NCBI RefSeq assembly: GCF_014207255.1 | Contig: NZ_JACHCZ010000011.1 | Span: 1 to 64,000, forward strand | Length of the DNA stretch: 64,000 nucleotides | Reading direction: 5' to 3' | Source of the DNA: Pseudomonas sp. JAI120 | Lineage (GTDB): Bacteria > Pseudomonadota > Gammaproteobacteria > Pseudomonadales > Pseudomonadaceae | Shown: piece after piece, positions 54,031-63,322 of the stretch | Layout of the letters: each line of letters opens with the position of its first letter | Position numbering within the stretch: position 1 is the first letter of the stretch | The notes under the pieces: model-generated | Seen by the model: the letters and a program-made list of their open reading frames with translations, nothing else | The model's database searches: none | Told to the model about the DNA's origin: nothing | Position numbers and translations under genes: made by a program

Positions 54031-54805
54031 GCGTGTATGGGGCGTGTTGCTTGCGCTGGCAATGGCGGGACTTTCGGGGTGTGCGATGAAGCCGGTTGAT
54101 CGCTTTACGTTGGAGGTGGATTTACCTGCGGAATTTGAACTTAAAACTGCCGCCAACTACGGGCCCGCAACGGGTGAGACCTGCACCTTGCCAAGGCGCA
54201 GAGGCAAGAGGCCGGAGCGGAAGGTCTTTTTTACCGAGTACAAGCCGGTGGCAAGTCGGGCGAGTTATGAGTTGCCGCTGAGTGAAACGGTAGAGGGGTG
54301 TCCGCTGGTATTACGCAGTGTGGAGTTTGATTTTTACGCGAAGTGGGGAACGCGGGATTCGGATGTTGGGGGGGATATGGGGGGGATTTCCATTCGGGAT
54401 CGTCTGGAGGGGGATAGGCCAGGAATGCCTGAGTCGGGAGTTCAGGAACTGTCTTGGCAATGTCAGTGGTTGTTTCGAACTGTGGGGCCGATACATGCGA
54501 TCAGAAAGGTTCTGAACTGTAATTCGCTGGGTGCTACAGGGCAAAAATATAAAGCTCACTCGCGCGGTGTTTTTTCGCGAGATGAATTGGGCGGGAAAAA
54601 AGTATTGATAAAGCTGAGCCTCATGAGTGAGGAGCGACCTTATATGGGCGATAACTGGGTTCGTTTTCCTCAAGGATGGAAACGCTGTAGAGGCAAAAGT
54701 TTTGAGGACCAGTACGCGTTTTGTGGGGGGAACACTACAGATTTCAAATCCTTCAAAATGCCCGATGGGCGTGTATGTGACATATATCCAAGTTGCAGTG
54801 AATAA
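54023..54805 (+). CDS. Lipoprotein, probable immunity protein for the T6SS lipase
   Basis: 260-aa protein with a lipoprotein signal (MSKRVWGVLLALAMAGLSGC; lipid-modified Cys20 in LSGC, followed by AMKP). The mature part is of no family I recognise and has several Cys. Periplasmic lipoproteins between an adaptor and a lipase are the typical immunity proteins of Tle effectors, as the toxin attacks membranes from the periplasm; this role is inferred from place. GC is low (26 of 60 in each of the rows at 54541 and 54601). It overlaps the adaptor gene by 8 bases. Confidence 0.72.
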   Translation: MSKRVWGVLLALAMAGLSGCAMKPVDRFTLEVDLPAEFELKTAANYGPATGETCTLPRRRGKRPERKVFFTEYKPVASRASYELPLSETVEGCPLVLRSVEFDFYAKWGTRDSDVGGDMGGISIRDRLEGDRPGMPESGVQELSWQCQWLFRTVGPIHAIRKVLNCNSLGATGQKYKAHSRGVFSRDELGGKKVLIKLSLMSEERPYMGDNWVRFPQGWKRCRGKSFEDQYAFCGGNTTDFKSFKMPDGRVCDIYPSCSE

Positions 54806-54817
54806 GGATGTTCAAGC

Positions 54818-56968
54818 ATGACGATGGAACAATGGAAAAAACCGTTTTTTAACGCAAAAATGCCCGCCTGTACGGTGCGTGGAGACTGGTTGAGTTTTTG
54901 TCTAGTGGACGAGTACGGTGACGGGAAAGCTTATGGAGGGCTCAAGTATGAAATTTTTGACAGTGTAGGGCAGCGATACGCGGGCCGTTTGAATGGAGAT
55001 GGCTTTGTACGATTAGAGGGGCACTGCCGTGGTCCTGTAGTGTTGGTTTTCGATGCTATGTATCAGGAGTTGGGAAGCTACTATTCGACATTGCAGAGGC
55101 GAGAAAAGTATCCGTTACCCATCACCGACCTTCAGGTCAGAGCTGAACAAACGAAATTTTCAACATCCAGCGGTGAGCAAACCGAGAGCAATTCTGCGCG
55201 GCAGAAAGCTGACCACTTTTATCAGGTTGAAGTGAGCGACTTGGTTCGTCAGGGCTCCCATTTACCGGCCGTGACACCCACTGCTTACCGGCCCAAACGC
55301 CACGCACTAAAAATGATGGCCGATCTGGGGTTCGGTCCTTCCCAACCCTCCTTATCAGGGGTCGTGTTGTTCCCGAGCAATCACACCGTTCTCGAAGTAC
55401 GTCCACTGCGAGCCCTGCGTCCAATGCTCTCCACGGAAGACCGCTTCTGTGCCTTGAATCTGTATCAACTGGCACTGTTTGCCGCGTTGAGTTACTGCGA
55501 TTTTGGCCAGGAGCCCCCAGACAAACCATTTGATCAAGTACGCTTTCCACTGGATCCCAGTGTTGGAAATTTGTTTGCTGAACAACTATCTGGGTTTCAC
55601 CAGGCCTGGCGAGTTGATCCGGAGCAAGTGCGACGTTTTTATCCGCTTTATGAGGATGTCCCTTACTCACGGCGTTTTGAAATTCTGCCCTTCGATCCTG
55701 AGCTGTATCCGCAAAATCGTCCGGAGTTGGAGGAAAAACAGGAACACCCTGCGGGTTTGCACTTCTTCGATGACGAAAAAGGCGGTACTGATACCCAGGC
55801 TTTCATAACTCACCACGATGAGGTCATCCTGATAGCGGTGCGTGGCACCGCCAGCCCATCTGATGGATTGCGAGATGCCAACGCCCATCAAGTGCCCTTC
55901 ATCGATGGCGTAGGCAAGGCGCACGAGGGTTTTTATCAGGCGTACCGAGCAGTGCGTAACTTCGTGTTGCGATACCTCGACCAGTTTCATGTCGGGCAAC
56001 GAATAGTTATATGTGGTCATAGCCTTGGCGGCGCCATCGCGTTGCTCTTGGCTGAGGGGCTGCGCCGAATTTCCGACGCGCACTACAACATCCTCCTCTA
56101 CACCTACGGCGCCCCCCGCGCCGCCGACTCTGAGTTCAACACCGGCGCCTCCACGTTGGTTCACCACCGCATCGTCAACCACAACGACCCGGTCCCCAGC
56201 GTCCCGGCCCCTTGGATGAACACCACCGCCAAACTCTGGATCCCCGGTGCCGTCACGCTGTTCAGCGCCCCCACGGCCGGGGGCCTGTTATTCGCCGCCG
56301 GCCTGGTGCGTATTGGCGGTAACCCCTACCAACACCACGGCGATCAACAGCACTTCATGCCGATCGTGCTCCCGGACGGTACGCATTCGTCCGTGCTGTG
56401 GAAGCCGGGCTGCGAGTCCATTGAAGAAGCCGGCCGCAACCGAGCATGGCAAACGCGCGGTGACATGCCCGATCGCGATGGCCTGATCAAGCAGTTGGTG
56501 CAATACAAACAGCATTTCATGACTGCCAGCTACATCCCGGCCGCCTGGGCGACGTTGCGTCGCTGGCAACAAGCTGTGGATAGCAACGGTCCTCTGGTTA
56601 CCCAAAGGGAGTTTGAACTGCTCGACCATGCCCTTGCGACCATGCGCAAACAACTGCGAGACAAGCGGCGTGAACTGACTCGACAGCGCCCGGCCAACGA
56701 CCGTGCCTATGAATACCATGAGCCGCTGAACGCCGAGATCGACCGCCTGCACACCAGTCGCGAGCGCCTGCAAACCCTGCGCTGGCGTCGTCTTGAAGCG
56801 CGTGATGTGTATGGCAGCCATAGCCACTCCTCCAACCTGCAACCCAGTCTCAAGCGCTGGCTTCGCCATCGTGAAAACCAGGAGTTGCCTCAGGTCGCCA
56901 GCATCCCTCCCGCTGCGCAGAGTGAGCTGGGGAGGGCACAACCGCTGGATCTCGACTCAATCGTGTGA
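54818..56968 (+). CDS. T6SS class-3 lipase effector
   Basis: 716-aa protein with an alpha/beta hydrolase lipase-3 domain: AVRGTASPSDGLRD (oxyanion region), KAHEGFYQAY, the nucleophile elbow GHSLGGAIALLLAEGL (Ser402), YTYGAPRAAD, RIVNHNDPVPSVP (probable Asp) and a His near HHGDQQHFM. The N-terminal 300 residues, beginning WKKPFFNAKMPACTVRGDWL, contain a small beta-domain often seen in VgrG cargo. The C-terminal 180 residues are helical (DHALATMRKQLRDKRRELTR). It should cleave phospholipids of rival bacteria. Composition changes sharply near 56080. Confidence 0.87.
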   Translation: MTMEQWKKPFFNAKMPACTVRGDWLSFCLVDEYGDGKAYGGLKYEIFDSVGQRYAGRLNGDGFVRLEGHCRGPVVLVFDAMYQELGSYYSTLQRREKYPLPITDLQVRAEQTKFSTSSGEQTESNSARQKADHFYQVEVSDLVRQGSHLPAVTPTAYRPKRHALKMMADLGFGPSQPSLSGVVLFPSNHTVLEVRPLRALRPMLSTEDRFCALNLYQLALFAALSYCDFGQEPPDKPFDQVRFPLDPSVGNLFAEQLSGFHQAWRVDPEQVRRFYPLYEDVPYSRRFEILPFDPELYPQNRPELEEKQEHPAGLHFFDDEKGGTDTQAFITHHDEVILIAVRGTASPSDGLRDANAHQVPFIDGVGKAHEGFYQAYRAVRNFVLRYLDQFHVGQRIVICGHSLGGAIALLLAEGLRRISDAHYNILLYTYGAPRAADSEFNTGASTLVHHRIVNHNDPVPSVPAPWMNTTAKLWIPGAVTLFSAPTAGGLLFAAGLVRIGGNPYQHHGDQQHFMPIVLPDGTHSSVLWKPGCESIEEAGRNRAWQTRGDMPDRDGLIKQLVQYKQHFMTASYIPAAWATLRRWQQAVDSNGPLVTQREFELLDHALATMRKQLRDKRRELTRQRPANDRAYEYHEPLNAEIDRLHTSRERLQTLRWRRLEARDVYGSHSHSSNLQPSLKRWLRHRENQELPQVASIPPAAQSELGRAQPLDLDSIV

Positions 56969-56977
56969 TCGGCGTGC

Positions 56978-58213
56978 TTATACAAACTCCACCTGCGCCG
57001 GCTGGCGTTTCATCAGCACCTTGCCGTGGCGAATCGAGTACAGCGGTAGCCCTTGGCTGCGAATCACCTCGTAGTCGCTGTCGGCTGAGAGGATCAACAG
57101 GTTGGCCGGGCGCCCGGCCTCAAGGCCGTAACGGTCACCCAGGGCCATGGCCTTGGCGCTGTTGTCGGTCACCAGGTCGAGGGCGCTTTGCAGGTTGCGG
57201 TAGCCGAGCATATGGCAGATGTGCAAACCGGCTTCCAGCACGCGCAGGATGTTGCCGTTGCCCAGCGGGTACCAGGGATCGACGATGGAGTCCTGGCCAA
57301 AGCATACGTTCATGCCGGCCTCCAGCAGCTCGTTGACCCGGGTGACGCCGCGGCGTTTCGGGAAGCTGTCGAAGCGGCCCTGCAGGTGGATGCTTTCGGT
57401 GGGGCAAGAGACGAAGCTGATCCCGGAGTGCCCCAGCAGGCGGAAGAGTTTGGCGCAGTAGGCATTGTCGTAGGAGCCCATGGCCGTGGTGTGGCTGGCG
57501 GTGACGCGGGCGCCCATGTCGCGGCTGCGGGCTTCTTCGGCGAGTACTTCGAGGAAGCGTGAATGCGGGTCGTCGGTTTCGTCGCAGTGCACATCCACCA
57601 GGCAGCCGGTGCGTTCGGCCAGGTCCATCAGGAACTTGACTGAACTCACGCCTTGGTCGCGGGTGTATTCAAAGTGAGGGATGCCGCCGATCACATCAGC
57701 GCCGAGGCGAATGGCTTCTTCCATCAGCTCGCGGCCGTTGCGGTACGACTCGATGCCTTCCTGGGGAAAGGCGACGATTTGCAGGTCGATCAGGTGCGTG
57801 CTTTCTTCGCGCACTTGCAGCATGGCCTTGAGCGCCGTGAGGTCGGGGTCGGTGACATCGACATGGGTGCGTACATGCTGGATGCCGTGAGCGGCGAGGG
57901 CCTGGATGGTTTTTTTGGCGCGGGTCCTGGTGTCTTCCTCGGTGATGGTGGCCTTGCGTTCGCCCCAGCACTCGATGCCTTCGAACAGGGTGCCGCTCAT
58001 GTTCCAGCGCGGTTCGCCGGCGGTGAGGGTGGCATCGAGGTGAATATGCGGTTCGACGAAGGGCGGTATCACCAGGTTGCCGGCCGCATCCAGGTCATCG
58101 GCCGCCATTAACGGTGCTGTTGTTTGTGGGGTGATGCTGGCGATCCGGCCGTGTTCCAGGTGCAGATCATGCAGGCCTTCACGGTTGCGCAGGCGGGCGT
58201 TGATGATGTGCAT
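56978..58213 (-). CDS. codA: Cytosine deaminase
   Basis: 411-aa amidohydrolase that converts cytosine to uracil. Metal and catalytic residues are visible in PHIHLDATLTAGEPRWN, VHCDETDDP (His and Glu), SHTTAMGSYDN and FGQDSIVDPW (Asp), the CodA pattern. The ATG at 58213 (MHIINARLRN) follows AAGAGGAA by 7 bases. It is third in codB-pucR-codA. Related isoguanine or creatinine deaminases share the fold, but the adjacent permease supports cytosine. Confidence 0.9.
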   Translation of the reverse strand: MHIINARLRNREGLHDLHLEHGRIASITPQTTAPLMAADDLDAAGNLVIPPFVEPHIHLDATLTAGEPRWNMSGTLFEGIECWGERKATITEEDTRTRAKKTIQALAAHGIQHVRTHVDVTDPDLTALKAMLQVREESTHLIDLQIVAFPQEGIESYRNGRELMEEAIRLGADVIGGIPHFEYTRDQGVSSVKFLMDLAERTGCLVDVHCDETDDPHSRFLEVLAEEARSRDMGARVTASHTTAMGSYDNAYCAKLFRLLGHSGISFVSCPTESIHLQGRFDSFPKRRGVTRVNELLEAGMNVCFGQDSIVDPWYPLGNGNILRVLEAGLHICHMLGYRNLQSALDLVTDNSAKAMALGDRYGLEAGRPANLLILSADSDYEVIRSQGLPLYSIRHGKVLMKRQPAQVEFV

Positions 58214-58240
58214 GGGCAAGTTCCTCTTGGCTAAAAACAA

Positions 58241-59446
58241 TCAGGCAGACAGCCGCCAGATCATCAGGGCGATGCCGATGTCCAGGCGGTCATAAGCGTT
58301 ATCCAGCGTCAGCCCACACAGGGCTTCGATGCGCTGGACACGGTGTGTCAGGGTATTGCGGTGTACGGCCAGGCGCTGGGCGGCAGCCACAAGGTTACCA
58401 TTCTCGTGAAACCAGGCTTCCAGGGTCGGCATCAGGCTGGGCCCGTGGTGCAGGTCGTGACGCAGCAGCGGGCCCAGGCGTTCATTGAGGAATTGGTCGA
58501 GCAGGGCGCGATCACGCACGCCGCTGAGCAGCTTGAGCACGCCCAGTTCGTCATACACGCACAGCCCGGCACGTTCGCTGAACCGTCGTGCCGCCGCCAA
58601 TGCCTGGCGTGCTTCGTCCTGCGCCTGGGCCAGGTGCGCGGGTGGGTGTGCGGCGGCACTCAGGCCGATAAACAATTTCAGCGGTGCCAGGCGCAGGTTG
58701 AGCGGGTTCAGCCAACTGGCCAATTGTTGGCGATTGGCCAACGCCGTGACGGCATCCGGTGCCGGCAGCAGCAGGGTCCATTGCCCGGCGCGACCCAGTA
58801 CCGGCAGCACCGCCGATAACTGACGCAAGCGTCGACTGATAGCGTCGTGTTGCCGCGCCAGCTGCGCCTCCACCTGTGCCGCGTCGCCTTGGGCAAACAG
58901 CAGCTCACTGCCTTCCACCTGCAGTTGGGCGACCTGCCAATGCCCGGCCAGTGACATGTTCAATTGCACGGCCCGATGCAGCAGCAAATCCAGGGATTGA
59001 TAATCCCCGGTCAGCAAGCGCTCCAGCACGTCGTGCCGCGAGCGCCCCAGTTGTTCGGACTGGATCAGCGCCGAACCAATCGCCTGGGTCACCAGCACCA
59101 TTTTCAGCGAGTAGGGCTGCTCGATCAGCGGCATGCCGGCGGCTTCGGCGGCGTCGAGCAAGCGCTGGGGAATCGCCTGGATATACGCCGCTCCCGTCAG
59201 GATCACCAGCCCGGCCACTTGGCGCTGGCAGGCTTCGTCCAGCAGTTGCAGGAGGTTGGCCTCATCCCGAGGGTGATTGATGCCGGTGACGAACACCAAT
59301 TCACCACCCAGCACCCACTCGGCGATCCCACTGTTTTCCGCCACATAAGGCCAACGCACGACGTTATCCAGGGCGGCAGCGCCGGCGCGCAGGCACATGG
59401 ATTCCAGGCCCGGCAACGCCAGTACATCCGCAATCGTCAGGCTCAT
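58241..59446 (-). CDS. PucR-family transcriptional regulator
   Basis: 401-aa regulator with an N-terminal PucR domain (TIADVLALPGLESMCLRAGA; GGELVFVTGINHPRDEANL), a middle GGDEF-like region, and a C-terminal helix-turn-helix (HENGNLVAAAQRLAVHRNTL, THRVQRIEALCGLTL). Such regulators act on purine or pyrimidine use genes. Placed between codB and codA, it probably controls them. It overlaps codB by 4 bases. Confidence 0.88.
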   Translation of the reverse strand: MSLTIADVLALPGLESMCLRAGAAALDNVVRWPYVAENSGIAEWVLGGELVFVTGINHPRDEANLLQLLDEACQRQVAGLVILTGAAYIQAIPQRLLDAAEAAGMPLIEQPYSLKMVLVTQAIGSALIQSEQLGRSRHDVLERLLTGDYQSLDLLLHRAVQLNMSLAGHWQVAQLQVEGSELLFAQGDAAQVEAQLARQHDAISRRLRQLSAVLPVLGRAGQWTLLLPAPDAVTALANRQQLASWLNPLNLRLAPLKLFIGLSAAAHPPAHLAQAQDEARQALAAARRFSERAGLCVYDELGVLKLLSGVRDRALLDQFLNERLGPLLRHDLHHGPSLMPTLEAWFHENGNLVAAAQRLAVHRNTLTHRVQRIEALCGLTLDNAYDRLDIGIALMIWRLSA

Positions 59447-60705
59447 GCCCGGGCATCAGCCAAGGGTACACGCAGCACGGCGGTGAGTACGACGTAGGTC
59501 AGCGACGCGGCAGCGATACCCACCAATGGCGCGACCCACGGCGAGTTGAACGCCAGCACGGTCCCCACCGCGTACGCCACCAGCCCGGCCCAGTTGAAGG
59601 CCGGCAGGCGTGCATCCGCCAGGCGCGGGTAGTGGCCGCGCCAGCGGTAGAAGAAGTCCGCCATGATCACCCCGCCAATCGGCGGAATCACCGTGCCCAG
59701 CAGTATCAGGTACGGCACCAGCATGTCGTACATGCCCAGCAACGCCAGCAAGGTGCCGATCACCGCACCCGTCAACGTCACGGTTTTGCGGCGTTTGGTG
59801 CGCAGCAGGTTGCAACCGGCCACGGCGAAGTTGTAGATGGTGTTGTCCTGGGTGCTCCAGATATTGAGCAGCAACATGGCCATTGCCGCCATGGCGAAGC
59901 CTTGCAGCAGCAACACTTCGACCACATCGGGCTGTTGGTAGACGATGGCGCCATAGGCGCCGATCAGCACCATCAAACCATTGCCGATAAAGAACCCGAT
60001 CAGGCTGGCCAGCACCGCGACCTTGGCCGAGCGGGAAAACCGCGTCCAGTTGGTGGCCTGGGTGGCGCCGCTGACGAACGTGCCGAACACCAGGGTGATC
60101 GCCGTGGACACATCCAGCTCGCCGGTCGGCACCACCGCCAGCAGCCCATCCAGCCCGCCGACTTTCACCGTGGCGACCCACATCGACAGCAACAGCAACA
60201 GGCCCATGGCTGGCACTGCGATGTAGGAAAGAATCTCCAGCCCGCGATAGCCCACGTAGGCCGTGGCGCAAAATACCAGGCCGAACAGCACCATCAACGC
60301 CAGCACGCTGCCCTGGCTCAGCTCGAAATACTTGCCGAGCACTACGGCGGCCGTGGCGGTGCCCCAGGCGTACCAGCCGATCTGGGTGAAACCGAGGATC
60401 AAGTCACTGAGCTTGCTGCCCACCTCGCCAAAGCAGAAGCGGCCCATCAACACCGAGTTCAACCCGCTCTTGAACGCGATGTAACCCAGGCCTGCGGCGT
60501 AGATACCCAACAGCAGGTTACCCAAGGCCACCACGCCGAGCATCTCGGTGAAACTGAACGCCACCCCGAGCTTGCCGCCGGCAAACATGGTCGCGGTAAA
60601 AAAGGTGAAGCCCAACAGCACCATTGCGGTGGATGCCAGGCCCTTGCGCGCATGCATGGGGACTTCGCTTAAGGGGTAATCGTTGCCCGGTTCTTGCTGC
60701 GTCAT
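59443..60705 (-). CDS. codB: Cytosine permease (NCS1 family)
   Basis: 420-aa nucleobase:cation symporter with 12 membrane segments. It begins with a polar N-terminus (DYPLSEVPMHARKGLASTAM) typical of CodB. Substrate-site regions are GFTFFTATMFAGGKLG, GWYAWGTATAAV, and NWTRFSRSAKVAV. It brings cytosine into the cell for the CodA enzyme. First gene of the operon. Confidence 0.9.
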   Translation of the reverse strand: MTQQEPGNDYPLSEVPMHARKGLASTAMVLLGFTFFTATMFAGGKLGVAFSFTEMLGVVALGNLLLGIYAAGLGYIAFKSGLNSVLMGRFCFGEVGSKLSDLILGFTQIGWYAWGTATAAVVLGKYFELSQGSVLALMVLFGLVFCATAYVGYRGLEILSYIAVPAMGLLLLLSMWVATVKVGGLDGLLAVVPTGELDVSTAITLVFGTFVSGATQATNWTRFSRSAKVAVLASLIGFFIGNGLMVLIGAYGAIVYQQPDVVEVLLLQGFAMAAMAMLLLNIWSTQDNTIYNFAVAGCNLLRTKRRKTVTLTGAVIGTLLALLGMYDMLVPYLILLGTVIPPIGGVIMADFFYRWRGHYPRLADARLPAFNWAGLVAYAVGTVLAFNSPWVAPLVGIAAASLTYVVLTAVLRVPLADARA

Positions 60706-60787
60706 GTCCGTGCTCCCTGAATGAGTGACGCAGGCCTATTGCACCGGGCGTGCCAAATCAGCGGCAGTGACAGGCGCACGGTCGGCG

Positions 60788-60804
60788 CTGTGCACTGTGC
60801 ACAG
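60788..60804. promoter_or_regulatory. Palindromic operator overlapping the cod promoter
   Basis: CTGTGCAC-T-GTGCACAG is a perfect inverted repeat with 8-base arms and a one-base centre, 83 bases before codB. On the minus strand TATAAATA, a good -10 element, lies directly upstream, so a protein bound here would cover the transcription start. The PucR-type regulator of the operon is the natural candidate. Confidence 0.6.
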
Positions 60805-60895
60805 TATTTATAGCCAAATAGGGGGGAACCGCAGGTAGGCGTGTTCGCTGTGCCCAATCGGGCACGAAAGCGGTGCAGCAGTGGTACAAATTGGA

Positions 60896-61519
60896 TCAGT
60901 CGAACAGCGTCTGCGTGGTCTCGCCGCGATGAAAGGCAAACGCCGCCTCCAGATCACTTTCGATGGTGCGCCCACGGGACAGCGGCGGCAGGTCGTCGAG
61001 GGTAAAAAAGCCCACCTCGGTGGTCTCGAACCCGGCCACCGGCGCCAGTTGATCCACCCGGTCACACAGGAAATACAACTTGTAGAAATCCCGCACATCC
61101 GGCCGATACAACCCCTTGGCCTTGTGGGTGACGCTATACAGTGCGCGCGCAGTAACGCTCAGCCCGGCTTCCTCGCGAATTTCCTTGATGATGTTTTCCG
61201 CCGCCGACAAACCGATATCGGCATAACCACCGGGCAGCGCCCAGCAGCCGTCGGTGGCCTCGCGCACCAGCAGAATGCGCTCACCCTCGATCACCGCGCC
61301 ACGCACGTCGATCATCGGCGTCGAATAGCGCTGGGCGAAATCCGAAACCAGCCCGGTGATGCGCTCCAGCGGCACGTTGCCCAGCTGCGCCAGCATGCTG
61401 TGGGCAATCTCGGCGATTTCTTCCAGGCGTTCGCGCTCGAAATCATCGGTGCAAAAGTGCAGCCCCGTGGAAGCCAATGCTTGCAAGCGTTTGGCTTGGG
61501 CCAGCCAGGTAGTTTCCAT
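60896..61519 (-). CDS. Nudix hydrolase with N-terminal helper domain
   Basis: 207-aa Nudix hydrolase. The N-terminal helical domain (METTWLAQAKRLQALASTGL to about residue 60) is that of ADP-ribose/nucleotide-sugar type enzymes. The Nudix box reads GGYADIGLSAAENIIKEIRE then EAGL; the metal-binding EIREE core is intact, while the first Glu of the box is Leu. The ATG at 61519 is 6 bases after GAGGAG; an ATG at 61525 leaves no spacing. Substrate unknown. Confidence 0.85.
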   Translation of the reverse strand: METTWLAQAKRLQALASTGLHFCTDDFERERLEEIAEIAHSMLAQLGNVPLERITGLVSDFAQRYSTPMIDVRGAVIEGERILLVREATDGCWALPGGYADIGLSAAENIIKEIREEAGLSVTARALYSVTHKAKGLYRPDVRDFYKLYFLCDRVDQLAPVAGFETTEVGFFTLDDLPPLSRGRTIESDLEAAFAFHRGETTQTLFD

Positions 61520-61575
61520 GGACATCTCCTCGGTGGCGAAGAAAGGGAAGGGTGGAAGGGTGCTACGGGAGGCAC

Positions 61576-61603
61576 AAAAAAACCACCGCAAGGGTGGTTT
61601 TTT
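61576..61603 (-). terminator. Terminator after queD
   Basis: AAAAAACCACC and GGTGGTTTTTT pair around a short loop, with A- and T-runs on both flanks. It lies 13 bases beyond the queD stop on the minus strand and before the Nudix gene. Confidence 0.85.
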
Positions 61604-61615
61604 AACATCGCAGGC

Positions 61616-61972
61616 CTACTCGCCGCGATAGATGCAGCCACTGGTGCAGGTCTCGTGGATGCGGATCGCACTGAGTTCCGGCAACAGCGGTTTGAGTTCA
61701 GTCCAGATCCACTTGGCCAGCACTTCGCTGGTGGGGTTTTCCAGGCCTGGGATGTCATTGAGGTAGTTGTGGTCGAGGCGTTCGTAGAGCGGCTTGAAAA
61801 TCGCCTTGATCTCCGAGAAGTCGCGAATCCAGCCGGTATGGGGATCCAGGTCGCCGCTCAGGTGGATCGCCACCTTGAACGAATGCCCATGCAGGCGCCC
61901 GCACTTGTGGCCTTCCGGTACGTGGGGCAGGCGGTGGGCGGACTCGAAGGTAAACTCTTTGAAGATTTCCAC
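61616..61972 (-). CDS. queD: 6-carboxy-5,6,7,8-tetrahydropterin synthase
   Basis: 118-aa PTPS/QueD-family enzyme (E. coli QueD 120 aa) that makes carboxytetrahydropterin for queuosine. Zinc-binding His residues are in ESAHRLPHV and RLHGHSF; the catalytic Cys is in GHKCGRLHG. DHNYLNDIPGLENPTSEVLA and IHETCTSGCIYRGE complete the site. The GTG at 61972 gives MEIFKEFTFESAH, the usual start, with no ATG nearby and a weak ribosome site. Confidence 0.92.
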   Translation of the reverse strand: MEIFKEFTFESAHRLPHVPEGHKCGRLHGHSFKVAIHLSGDLDPHTGWIRDFSEIKAIFKPLYERLDHNYLNDIPGLENPTSEVLAKWIWTELKPLLPELSAIRIHETCTSGCIYRGE

Positions 61973-62049
61973 AGTATTTTTCAGCTCGGTCAGGTATCTG
62001 GCAGGCGGCGAGTTTAACAGCTTGATCCCATGCCGCGCATACCGCTGGG

Positions 62050-63129
62050 TCAAAGCGCCTGCAAGCGCTCGCCCAGGCCACCGTTATCGGCCAGTTGCAG
62101 AAACTCATCCCCCAGCCGCCGGCTCTCGCTCATCGCGGTTTGCCAGTACTTGTTGCGAATCGGGTCGTCGCCCATGAAGCGCTTGAAGTCGCTGCGGTCT
62201 GGCAGTTTGCCGTGGGGCAGGCGGGCCAGGTAGTCCTTGGACGGCGCCAGCAGCAACACATCCTGCAAGCCTTGCTGGTTGCTGCGCCGCCATGGCAGGC
62301 CCTTGTCGAACCAGCCGGGGATGACTCGGTCGGTGAAGTGCGGGTACAGCACGATGTCATCGCCGTGGTAGGGCAGGTCGAGGTGGTAGTCCAGCAGGCC
62401 GCCGTCGCGGTAGGTGCCGGTGCCTGCCCCAGGCAGGTCGCGCACGCCTTGCATCACCATGGGGATCGAGCCGGATGCCAGCAGCGCCTGGCGCAGGTTG
62501 CCCATGTCCAATTCAAGGAAGCGTGAGGGGAAATCCTTCAGCGGGTGCACCGGCGGTGCCTGGCGCGGGTCGTGGATGATCAGCCGCTCGAAATGCCGCG
62601 CCAGCCGCGCTCGGCCGCGCAGGTTGTCGGCAATCACCGATGACAGGCCCAACCCCAGGCGCCCGCGGTGGTCATCGGCGAGCAGGCCGTGGCTCTTGAC
62701 CACCATGATGTTCAGTCGGTAGTCGGGGTTGTCCAGCACCCGTGCGTCGCGGCCGGCCAGCAGGTCGTCGAGCATGCGCTGGCAGCTGCGGCTGACTTCG
62801 GCCATGGTCACGCCTTTGGCAAAGCGTTGTTCGTTGTACAGGCGGCCGAGGTCCAGCAGGCCTTGCACCGGGTTGGGCAGGCAGGCGCTGGCAAACCGCC
62901 AGGAACCGATCGATGCACCGATCAGCGCACGCTCCCTTGGCGCACGCGGCAGCCAGTCGCCGAACAGCGCCAGGTCCAGGCCCTGGATCCCCAGCGCCTT
63001 GGGGCCGCCGGCCGCTCCGGGGAGTATGCCGACATCCGCAGGCTTGAGGCCCTGTTCGCGAATGCGCGCAAAGGCGCGTTTGCCGGCCTTGAGGGTCAGG
63101 GCGGGGAACTTGATGTGGATGGCTGTCAT
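62050..63129 (-). CDS. Patatin-like phospholipase family protein
   Basis: 359-aa patatin-fold protein. GILPGAAGGPKALGIQGLDL is the glycine-rich oxyanion stretch, GASIGSWRFA is the nucleophile elbow G-x-S-x-G, and the partner Asp lies in YRDGGLLDYH. These form the Ser-Asp dyad of patatin lipases. The substrate is unknown. The ATG at 63129 gives MTAIHIKFPALTLKAGKRAF; no signal peptide, so cytoplasmic or membrane-associated. Confidence 0.82.
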   Translation of the reverse strand: MTAIHIKFPALTLKAGKRAFARIREQGLKPADVGILPGAAGGPKALGIQGLDLALFGDWLPRAPRERALIGASIGSWRFASACLPNPVQGLLDLGRLYNEQRFAKGVTMAEVSRSCQRMLDDLLAGRDARVLDNPDYRLNIMVVKSHGLLADDHRGRLGLGLSSVIADNLRGRARLARHFERLIIHDPRQAPPVHPLKDFPSRFLELDMGNLRQALLASGSIPMVMQGVRDLPGAGTGTYRDGGLLDYHLDLPYHGDDIVLYPHFTDRVIPGWFDKGLPWRRSNQQGLQDVLLLAPSKDYLARLPHGKLPDRSDFKRFMGDDPIRNKYWQTAMSESRRLGDEFLQLADNGGLGERLQAL

Positions 63130-63150
63130 ACCGGTCTCTGTTGAAGCGGG

Positions 63151-63175
63151 GTGTAGGAGCAGGCGTGCTCGCGAA
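63151..63175. repeat. Partial REP-like sequence
   Basis: GTGTAGGAGCAGGCGTGCTCGCGA contains GAGC...GCTC arms and the TGTAGGAGC opening common to REP elements of fluorescent pseudomonads. Only a partial match; it lies just upstream of the patatin-like gene. Confidence 0.4.
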
Positions 63176-63251
63176 AACGTTAACGATACCGCGTGAATCC
63201 TGAATAAACATCGTAGCCCGTCGCGCCTGCTGGAAATTGCCATGGTGGCAA

Positions 63252-63267
63252 TTCAGTTTCAGTTAAG
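63252..63267 (+). promoter_or_regulatory. BqsR-type tandem site
   Basis: TTCAG-N6-TTAAG (63252-63256 and 63263-63267) matches the BqsR motif TTAAG-N6-TTAAG of P. aeruginosa with one change. It stands 55 bases before the first PepSY gene, whose operon encodes an OmpR-type regulator, suggesting autoregulation. Confidence 0.55.
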
Positions 63268-63322
63268 TTGCAGCAGCTACCGTGGTCGGTGTAGGAAAAA
63301 CATCGTGTAACGGAGACTCATC

